Source: Oceanidesulfovibrio marinus
GTDB taxonomy: Bacteria > Desulfobacterota > Desulfovibrionia > Desulfovibrionales > Desulfovibrionaceae
NCBI RefSeq assembly: GCF_013085545.1
Contig: NZ_CP039543.1
Location: forward strand, 3,255,322 to 3,319,321
Reading direction: 5' to 3'
DNA: 64,000 bases
Shown in pieces: positions 58,114-64,000 of the stretch. A program made the position numbers and the translations under genes. The notes under the pieces are model-generated. The model was not told where the DNA came from and did no database searches. It saw only the letters and a program-made list of their open reading frames with translations. The number at the start of each line of letters is the position of its first letter. Within the stretch, counting starts at the first letter, position 1.

Positions 58114-59073
58114 TCATCGCGTATCGCCGGAACGTTCCGGCCGCATGAGATGAAGGTAGAGAATGGCCATGCGCACGGCCACGCCGGAGGCCACTTGGTT
58201 GAGCACCAGGCTGCCGTCGGCGTCCGCCAGGACCGAGGAGATTTCCAGCCCGCGGTTCATGGGACCGGGGTGCAGCACCTTGGCGTCCTTTTTGGCCTTG
58301 GCCATGGCGTCCGGCGTCAGGCAGAAGCGGCGGGAGTACTCGCGCAGGTCCGGCAGCAGGCCGGCGGCCTGGCGTTCCAGCTGCAGCCGCAGGCACATCA
58401 CCGCATCCACGCCGGTCACGGCCTTGTGCAGATCGCCGTACACATCCACGGGCCAGCTTTCCACGCCCATGGGCAGCAGGGTACGCGGCGCGCAGAGCCG
58501 GACGTTGACGCCCAGCTTGTTGAGCAGCAGCACGTTGGAGCGGGCCACGCGGCTGTGCGCAATGTCGCCCAGGATGGTCAGGGTCTTGCCCTTGAACTCG
58601 CCCCACTGCTCGCGCAGGGTGAAGGCGTCCAGCAGGGCCTGCGTGGGATGCGCGTGCCAGCCGTCGCCGGCGTTGACCACGGAGCAGTGCAGCCGCTCCG
58701 CCAGAAACTGCGCCGCCCCGCTGGAGGAGTGGCGGATCACTATGCCGTCCGGGTTCATGGCCTGCAGGGTCAGCGCCGTATCCTTGAGGCTCTCGCCCTT
58801 GACGATGGACGAGGAGCTGCCGCCGAGTGAGAAGGTGTCGGCGGAGAGGCGCTTGCCTGCCATGTCAAAGGAGGTCTTGGTGCGCGTGGAGGGCTCGGCG
58901 AAAAAGAGCACCACGCTCTTGCCCTTCAGGGTGGGGACCTTCTTGACCGGCCGGGTGTTGATCTCCTGAAAGTACGTCGCCGTATCGAGCAGATGCAGCG
59001 TTTCGGCGACGGAAAGCTGGGAGACGTCGAGGAGGTCTTTGTGTGGCCAGGACGCAGTGCTGGTTTCGTTCAT
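58114..59073 (-). CDS. pyrB: Aspartate carbamoyltransferase catalytic subunit
   Basis: PyrB (319 residues) joins aspartate and carbamoyl phosphate, the committed step of pyrimidine synthesis. It shows the carbamoyl-phosphate binding motif [19 protein letters not shown], and HPTQALLD. No pyrI regulatory subunit is nearby, so it likely works with dihydroorotase in a complex as in other delta-proteobacteria. Start chosen at ATG 59073. Confidence 0.96.
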   Translation of the reverse strand: MNETSTASWPHKDLLDVSQLSVAETLHLLDTATYFQEINTRPVKKVPTLKGKSVVLFFAEPSTRTKTSFDMAGKRLSADTFSLGGSSSSIVKGESLKDTALTLQAMNPDGIVIRHSSSGAAQFLAERLHCSVVNAGDGWHAHPTQALLDAFTLREQWGEFKGKTLTILGDIAHSRVARSNVLLLNKLGVNVRLCAPRTLLPMGVESWPVDVYGDLHKAVTGVDAVMCLRLQLERQAAGLLPDLREYSRRFCLTPDAMAKAKKDAKVLHPGPMNRGLEISSVLADADGSLVLNQVASGVAVRMAILYLHLMRPERSGDTR

Positions 59074-59345
59074 GTCGGGTGCTCTGGCGGCGTGTTTCCG
59101 CGCATGCGAAAGACGTGCGCCGGTGCTGTGGAAAACAGGGGTTTGGAGCCCTATGCAAATTCGCGGAAGAGTACACCGAGATTTGAGATTTTCCAAGAGG
59201 AACGATGCGCCGAAAAAACTTCAGGCGGTCAATCCCCCCAAAAGCCTGGGGGGACGGTTGAAATCCTGTTGCGCAGACTCCGGCCGCCGGTTTGCCGCCC
59301 AGCAGGGTGGAAAACATTCAGGCACCTATCGTCCGGCCGCGACGA
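59074..59345. other. 272-bp gap between pyrB and cobS
   Basis: No gene was seen. It contains a GC hairpin (CCCCCC-N8-GGGGGG at 59234-59253) that could end cobS transcription or affect the pyrB leader. It was examined for a B12 riboswitch and a pyr attenuator; neither was recognised. Confidence 0.4.
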
Positions 59346-60167
59346 TCACGCAAAAACGCAGACCGAGAAAAAGACGACCGTCTCCATGCAGACAATGGAC
59401 GCGCCCATGAGGTCGCCGTTCATGGCGCCGTTGCGCTTGCCCAGCCGCGCCAGCCCGCCGACAACGACCAGGCCCAGGATGAACGAGAGTACGTATGCTT
59501 CCCAGCGGATGAGCATGAGCCCCACCACCTTGGCCTGGAGCACGCAGAATATGGTGATCAGCGGCGTGGCTCCGGCCAGAAGCATCTGGCCCAGTCCGGG
59601 CCGTCCCAGCGTGCGCCCGGCCCACGCCAGGCAGACACAGGCCGCTCTGCCGGCAATGGGCGCGAAGACGAGCGCGCCCCATCCGCCAAGCGAGATCACC
59701 TCCCGCACCAGAAGAAGCTGCCCGCCGCCGACCAGCACCAGGCCGAACACGGCGAATGCCCCGCTGCGGCTGTCCTTCATGATCTCCCAGAACCGCTCGC
59801 CGCGCGCACCGCTGCCCCAGGCGTCGGCCACGTCGGCCAAGCCGTCCCAGTGCAAGCCGCGCGTGAGCCACGCCGCAAGCGCTACGTACAGAACCGCGCC
59901 GGCCGTTGCTCGCGCCCCCAAGGGTGCTCCGGCGGCAAGGATCTCCAGGCCGTAGACCGCGGCCGTGCAGATCGCGCCTACGACAAGGCCCACGAACGGA
60001 AACCAGACGATGCTTCGCGCCAGAGCGCCGGGCGAGAAGACCCGCGCCGGGCCGAGCCGCGTCAGGAAGCCGAGGGCAATGGCCGCGCCGTCCATCCGGC
60101 TCGCGGGAGGCGCCGTCTTGTCGGTAGTGGATGAAGAATCGGGTGTGGGCTGCTCGCCGGGGGTCAT
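59346..60167 (-). CDS. cobS: Adenosylcobinamide-GDP ribazoletransferase
   Basis: CobS (273 residues) is the last enzyme of B12 assembly, linking adenosylcobinamide-GDP to alpha-ribazole in the membrane. It has several membrane helices and the family motif GLHWDGLADVADAWGSG followed by MKDSRSGAFA. Its start overlaps the stop of the upstream SAM hydroxide adenosyltransferase by 4 bp (ATGA). It fits with the B12-dependent nrdJ in the same window, which needs the product. Confidence 0.92.
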   Translation of the reverse strand: MTPGEQPTPDSSSTTDKTAPPASRMDGAAIALGFLTRLGPARVFSPGALARSIVWFPFVGLVVGAICTAAVYGLEILAAGAPLGARATAGAVLYVALAAWLTRGLHWDGLADVADAWGSGARGERFWEIMKDSRSGAFAVFGLVLVGGGQLLLVREVISLGGWGALVFAPIAGRAACVCLAWAGRTLGRPGLGQMLLAGATPLITIFCVLQAKVVGLMLIRWEAYVLSFILGLVVVGGLARLGKRNGAMNGDLMGASIVCMETVVFFSVCVFA

Positions 60168-61024
60168 TTGCTCCCCGTCCCACATGCGCTGGTGGAGGAG
60201 AGCCGTATCTGTCCGCCCGGGTGCAAGCCGAGCTGCTGCGCCGCGCTGACGCCGTTCATGGCGATCTCCATGAAGCCCTGGCTGCCGGCGAGGATGCCGG
60301 CCTGGCCGGAGGCCAGCTCCGCATAGGTGGCCACGTGGATCAGCGATTGCCGGCCCAGCTCCGCATACGAGGACACCCGAACCGCCGGGCCGGGCTCGGA
60401 GCCGTGCAGGCTGACGGACGGCCATGCGCCCAGCGTCTCGTTCCACGGTTCGACCGGCAGGGAAAGAATCGCGTTGCCGAAACGGTCCACATGCAACACA
60501 TGGCAGTCCACGGCGTCGCCGTCGGCTGTTGCCCTGGACGGTTCCAGCGTCACCAGCTCGTTCCGGTCGATGCGCGAGCCGATGGAGTCCGGCGACGATC
60601 CCCGCGCCAGACGTGCCGACAGCGGGGCGAAGATGTCCCGGCCGTGGAAGGTCGCGCAGGTATCCGGCCGCCGCCGGGCAAAGCGGGTCAGATCGTACGT
60701 ACGGGCGTTGGGGTCCTGCTCCAGCACCAGCGAAAGCAACCCGTTGTCCGGCGCCAGGCAGATCCGGCCGCGGCTGGCCGCGCAGACCAATCGGCGGTCC
60801 GTGCCCACGCCGGGGTCCACCACACAGCAGAACACCGCGCCCTCCGGGAAATGGGGCAGCGTGGTGGCCAGCAAAAAGGACGCCTGGGCCACGTTCTGCG
60901 GCTCCACCTCGTGGGTCAGGTCCACCACCGGGATGTCCGGCGCTTCCGAGAGCAGCACGCCCTTCATCTGCGCCACATACGCATCCGCCAATCCAAAATC
61001 CGTCAATAGTACGATCGCGTTCAT
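60164..61024 (-). CDS. SAM hydroxide adenosyltransferase (DUF62 family)
   Basis: The 286-residue protein has the DUF62 family hallmarks: LLTDFGLADAYVAQMKG at the start, VVDPGVGTDRR, CLAPDNGLLS and FHGRDIFAPLSARLA. Family members split SAM into adenosine and methionine. It overlaps cobS by 4 bp, implying coupled translation and possibly a shared role. Start at ATG 61024 matches the family N-terminus. Confidence 0.92.
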   Translation of the reverse strand: MNAIVLLTDFGLADAYVAQMKGVLLSEAPDIPVVDLTHEVEPQNVAQASFLLATTLPHFPEGAVFCCVVDPGVGTDRRLVCAASRGRICLAPDNGLLSLVLEQDPNARTYDLTRFARRRPDTCATFHGRDIFAPLSARLARGSSPDSIGSRIDRNELVTLEPSRATADGDAVDCHVLHVDRFGNAILSLPVEPWNETLGAWPSVSLHGSEPGPAVRVSSYAELGRQSLIHVATYAELASGQAGILAGSQGFMEIAMNGVSAAQQLGLHPGGQIRLSSTSACGTGSK

Positions 61025-61068
61025 ATTTGATTCAATACCCAAGCCCTTCAAAGGGGGCAAGTAAATAG

Positions 61069-61104
61069 CCGAGGGGCTCTGCCCCTCGATCTCCCCGCCG
61101 GAGG
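61069..61104 (+). repeat. Modular palindromic repeat, copy C (short form)
   Basis: It contains CGAGGGGCTCTGCCCCTCG (61069-61087) and the terminal tag CCGCCGGAGGC (61094-61104) with the middle modules missing. It lies between the SAM hydroxide adenosyltransferase and a glycosyltransferase gene. Confidence 0.75.
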
Positions 61105-61147
61105 CATTCCTCGCCCCTCGACCACCAAGTGCTGAATACTATAAATA

Positions 61148-62188
61148 TTACAGCCTGCTCCAGAGAGAGGTGTAGCCCTGGGCGAGGTTCTCGTAGGTCT
61201 GGCGGCTGCGGGCCAGTGCGGGATCGAGGAGCTCGGCGGCGATAAAGGCCATGGCCGTGGCTACGCCCACGGCGGCGCGCTGGCGGATGGCGAGACGCCG
61301 CGCCGGGGCGTTTTCGCGGGCCAACAGTTGCGCCCATTCGAGGAGCAGGGATACGCGGGAACGGGAGGTGTGCTCGGCGCGGACCAGGTCGCGGCCGGCG
61401 CGGGCAATGGCGGCCAGCGCCTCGGGCCGGTCGAGCCAGAAGCGCGCGGCGGCAGCCGCGGCCTCCACATCGCCCTTGGGGTAGGGCGGCAGAATGGTCT
61501 CTCCGGCGGTGAAGATGTCGTCCAGGCCGTTGTCGGTTTGTTCGGTGAGGCAGGCGGCGCCGCAGCCCAGGGCCTCGAAGACGCGGTAGTTGAGCTCGCC
61601 GATGGCGGACTGGTTGAGCACGATGCGGCTGCGGTGGAAGATGGGTCGGTAGTCGCCCTGCCTGGTATAGAGAGGGTGGCGCTTCTTGAAGGCTTCCAGA
61701 AAGGGAAAGCGGTCCGGAATGTTTTTGGGCTGGAGCGTGCCCACGAAGGAAACCGGGATGTCGCGGGTTGCGCCGGCGTCCACGTCGCGCTCGTGGTCGC
61801 AGAAAAGCGGGGTCCAGCGCGCAGGCCGGGGCAGGTTCTCGGCCTCGAACAGCGGCACATAGTCGCGCTGGGCCACGAACACGGCGTCGAAGCAGGCGCT
61901 GAACGGCACGTGCCACGGGTTGCAGTAGTCGTCGATGGTGTAGCCCAGGACCACGCAGTCCAGCGCTTCCAGGCCGAAGACCACGGGCAGGTTGCCCTGG
62001 TCCATCCAGATCACGGCGTCAGGCCGGAACCCGCGGGAGTCGAGCAGGGCCCGGAGCCCTTTATAATAGAGGGGGCGCTCCAGAAGGACGTCGGCTGCGC
62101 GGTCGCAGCCGCTGATGTCGAGCACGTCGCAGCCCAGGGCGCGGAGGTCGCGCACCAGCCGCCTCCCTTCGATGGTCAGGATGTTCAT
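61148..62188 (-). CDS. CgeB/YkvP-like glycosyltransferase
   Basis: The 346-residue protein resembles CgeB/YkvP (DUF3880-like) glycosyltransferases: a Rossmann-like half with VGTLQPKNIPDRF and a C-terminal GT-B half with NYRVFEALGCGAACLTEQ. In Desulfovibrio such proteins decorate flagellin or surface polymers; target unknown. No glycosylation genes are adjacent. ATG 62188 is used; the ribosome-binding site is weak. Confidence 0.78.
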   Translation of the reverse strand: MNILTIEGRRLVRDLRALGCDVLDISGCDRAADVLLERPLYYKGLRALLDSRGFRPDAVIWMDQGNLPVVFGLEALDCVVLGYTIDDYCNPWHVPFSACFDAVFVAQRDYVPLFEAENLPRPARWTPLFCDHERDVDAGATRDIPVSFVGTLQPKNIPDRFPFLEAFKKRHPLYTRQGDYRPIFHRSRIVLNQSAIGELNYRVFEALGCGAACLTEQTDNGLDDIFTAGETILPPYPKGDVEAAAAAARFWLDRPEALAAIARAGRDLVRAEHTSRSRVSLLLEWAQLLARENAPARRLAIRQRAAVGVATAMAFIAAELLDPALARSRQTYENLAQGYTSLWSRL

Positions 62189-62224
62189 TGCCGGCAATCT
62201 AATATTTCTTCATGCGCAACTCAA

Positions 62225-62244
62225 CGCCGGCTCCGGGGCCGGCG
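62225..62244. terminator. Hairpin after the Elp3-like radical SAM gene
   Basis: CGCCGGC (62225-62231) pairs with GCCGGCG (62238-62244) in the gap before the glycosyltransferase; probably a partial terminator. Confidence 0.5.
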
Positions 62245-62304
62245 CAACGCACATTCAAAGCGGACCGATATCATTATATATGAGAATGCTGGCGGTCATC
62301 GCGG

Positions 62305-63381
62305 TTAGTCTGGGAGCTTGCCGGCTGGGGCCTCGACCGCAGAGAGGCGGAAGCAGTCCGGCTCCCAGGGTTCGGGATGCGGCGTCGTGGCCCCTGGTAT
62401 CAGGCCCAGGGCGGCGTAGGCCGGCACAAGCTCGCCGCGATGGCCCCAGAGCTCGCCCTGGAAGCGGCGGGGATAGTCGAGCCGGACAGGCCCCTGCCAT
62501 GCGGCAAGGGCGGGCTCCAGCAGCCGGAAGAGCGCCAGGCTGCGGGCGCGCTGGCCCATGGCCGGGTGGCGTGGACCGGCAAGGAAGGCGTCGTCCAGCG
62601 TGGATTCCGGGGCGAGTCCGGCGCGGATGACACGAATGCCGGCGCGCCAGAGCGTGAGGAATGCGTCGGCCAGGGCGTCCACGGTCTGGTCCACGTCCCA
62701 GGGCGTGTAGGAGCCGGCGCGCCAGCGCCTGGCCAGGGCTGTGCCCTCCAGAACGAGCAAGGGGTAGAGCCGCGCCACGGACGGCGCCAGAGCCGCGGCG
62801 GCGGCCACATCGCGGGCAAAGACGGCCGGGGTCATGCGCGGCAGGCCGGGCAAAAGCTGGATGCCAAGCTCCAGGCCGGATGCGCGGACGGCCTTGCAGC
62901 CCTGTACGGCGGCGTCCGCCTTGTAGCCGCGTCCGGAGGCGGCGAGCACGTCGTTGTCGAAGGACTGGATGCCGATCTCCACAAGGTCCATGCCGGAGCG
63001 GGCGAGCAATGCCAGTACCTCGGGGGCCAGGCAGTCCGGCCGGGTGGAGCAACGCACCCGCGAGACAAGACCGGCTTGCCGCAGCTCGGCGGCCACGTCC
63101 AGGTAGGCGAGCATGAGCTCCTGCGGTAGGGCAGTGAAGGTGCCGCCGTAAAAGGCGAGCTCAACGGGTTCGCTGCCTGCGAGCTCCTTGAAGAGAAGGC
63201 TGCGGAGGCTGCCGGGCGCGATCGCACGATTTCCCACACCGGTCTGGACGTCCTGGGCGCAGTAAATACAGCGATAACTACAGCCAATAAAAGGCAAAAA
63301 CACCGGATATACGGGTGGGTGCGCGAGGGGTTTCGGCTCTGGATGACGAATTGTTAAGAAATCTGAAGAAGAAGGGGACAT
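62305..63381 (-). CDS. Elp3/YhcC-like radical SAM protein
   Basis: The 358-residue protein has the cluster motif CSYRCIYCAQD and the Elp3/MiaB/HemN-type central region (VELAFYGGTFTALP, MDLVEIGIQSFDNDVL). This family includes tRNA-modifying enzymes and YhcC-type proteins of unknown role. No acetyltransferase domain is present, so it is not complete Elp3. ATG 63381 is chosen, though the ribosome-binding site is weak. Confidence 0.82.
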   Translation of the reverse strand: MSPSSSDFLTIRHPEPKPLAHPPVYPVFLPFIGCSYRCIYCAQDVQTGVGNRAIAPGSLRSLLFKELAGSEPVELAFYGGTFTALPQELMLAYLDVAAELRQAGLVSRVRCSTRPDCLAPEVLALLARSGMDLVEIGIQSFDNDVLAASGRGYKADAAVQGCKAVRASGLELGIQLLPGLPRMTPAVFARDVAAAAALAPSVARLYPLLVLEGTALARRWRAGSYTPWDVDQTVDALADAFLTLWRAGIRVIRAGLAPESTLDDAFLAGPRHPAMGQRARSLALFRLLEPALAAWQGPVRLDYPRRFQGELWGHRGELVPAYAALGLIPGATTPHPEPWEPDCFRLSAVEAPAGKLPD

Positions 63382-63711
63382 GGTGGGTATGTTCTCAGCA
63401 CTCAATGCGGTAAAACAGGCTAAAAGGTAAGAGGGACAGGCTTTTGCAGATTTGGGAGAATACATCGTCCTGGAAATTTTCACAGAAACGCTTGATCTTG
63501 TTAAAAGGTTCAGTTATGTCAACGGGTAACATTGGAAGCATGGCCGGTAGCCCTCCACCGTGTCCGGATGTGTCAAAAATGGTTGAAAACGCGCACTCCG
63601 TCCAGTGTTCCCGGAACGGTTTTCGAGACGGGACGGAGGCACAGAGTTTTTGTTTGTGACGGCCGCTAGGGAGCTATGATTTTCCTGAAGCAGGCCGGAA
63701 TGAGACACGAC
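63382..63711. other. 330-bp divergent region between the radical SAM and HIT genes
   Basis: No convincing gene was seen (small open frames lack a ribosome-binding site and homology). A hairpin with stem CTCCGTCC/GGACGGAG (63596-63638) followed by a T-rich stretch precedes the HIT gene and could be a terminator or leader structure. Confidence 0.4.
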
Positions 63712-64000
63712 ATGAAACGTGATGCCGACTGCATTTTCTGCAAGATAGTGGCAGGCGAGATACCGAGCCAGAAGGTGTTCGAGACCGACACGGTCTTTGC
63801 TTTTCTGGACATCGCACCGGTCAAACCGGGCCACACGCTTGTGATTCCCAAGGAGCACTTCGCCACGTTGCTGGAGATGGACGCGGCCCTGGCCGGCCCG
63901 ATGCACGAGGCCGTCCAGAAGATCGCCGCCGCAGCCATGGAGGCTACGGGCGCCAAGGGCTTCAACTTGCAGGTGAACACGCATAAGGTTGCAGGACAGC
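63712..64000 (+). CDS. HIT-family protein, N-terminal fragment (cut by window edge)
   Basis: The visible part begins DCIFCKIVAGEIPSQ, the standard N-terminus of HIT (histidine triad) nucleotide-binding proteins, and continues with PVKPGHTLVIPKEHF. The catalytic histidine-triad motif lies beyond the window edge. Three in-frame ATGs (63676, 63700, 63712) are possible; 63712 matches the family start. It is probably an HinT-like phosphoramidase. Confidence 0.88.
   Translation, partial: MKRDADCIFCKIVAGEIPSQKVFETDTVFAFLDIAPVKPGHTLVIPKEHFATLLEMDAALAGPMHEAVQKIAAAAMEATGAKGFNLQVNTHKVAGQ

Noticed and set aside
59074-59345. Cobalamin riboswitch or pyr attenuator in the pyrB-cobS gap
   Set aside because: Some GC-rich pairing exists but no conserved B12 box or classical attenuator pairs were seen; a hairpin of six C/G pairs is the only solid feature.
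63444-63659. Small plus-strand open frame of about 71 codons upstream of the HIT gene
   Set aside because: Atypical composition, no ribosome-binding site, and it ends in a hairpin region; treated as intergenic.

Overview
The window is a GC-rich stretch (roughly 60-65% by eye) of a bacterial chromosome. It carries the replication-origin block pilZ - dnaA - dnaN - gyrB - gyrA. Gene content points to a Desulfovibrionaceae-type sulfate reducer: a B12-dependent class II ribonucleotide reductase, a flavoredoxin-like flavin reductase, late cobalamin synthesis (cobS), a SAM hydroxide adenosyltransferase, and a short non-adenylylatable type-I glutamine synthetase. Genus is an inference from gene order and families; no rRNA or tRNA gene was found to confirm it. 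Nearly all of the sequence is ordinary housekeeping coding DNA with short intergenic gaps.

Left part (1-8.0 kb, minus strand): nrdJ, ftsE-ftsX (4-bp overlap), ilvD, a SAM methyltransferase, hisS and the start of a probable aspS. At 8.0-12.7 kb lie a repeat-bearing intergenic region, an MFS exporter, and a phage-shock module in which pspF (minus) diverges from pspABC (plus). The module has a sigma-54 promoter and two upstream palindromes that fit PspF enhancer sites. At 12.8-23.5 kb are a YdcZ-type small transporter, a TolQ/MotA-type proton channel without its TolR partner, a PilZ protein, a candidate oriC with DnaA boxes, dnaA (TTG start), dnaN, gyrB, gyrA and a TPR lipoprotein.

Middle part (23.5-39.8 kb): a hybrid REC-PAS-kinase-REC sensor, a radical SAM protein, glnA, a DUF3795 protein, mutY, a DUF362 protein and a rhodanese/ferritin-like fusion. 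These are followed by a three-gene cassette that looks like a stranded phage lysis module (lytic transglycosylase, holin/lipoprotein-like protein, 70-residue protein), an orphan EcfT-like protein, a Crp/Fnr regulator, a stand-alone receiver, a dynamin-like GTPase, a nucleoside deoxyribosyltransferase-like protein, and a divergent LysE exporter/ArgP regulator pair.

Right part (39.9-64 kb): a multi-PAS SpoIIE phosphatase, flavin reductase, an MRJP-like beta-propeller, a hydantoinase/oxoprolinase pair, an M23 peptidase with an interleaved inverted-repeat leader, an unrecognised HTH/coiled-coil protein, cheW, hisI-hisG, rlmN beside a degenerate CCA-adding-enzyme homologue, pyrB-pyrC, cobS with the SAM hydroxide adenosyltransferase (4-bp overlap), a CgeB-like glycosyltransferase, an Elp3-like radical SAM protein, and the start of a HIT-family gene. 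A modular palindromic repeat occurs three times in intergenic DNA (31.9, 56.7 and 61.1 kb). No complete prophage, IS element or CRISPR array was found.
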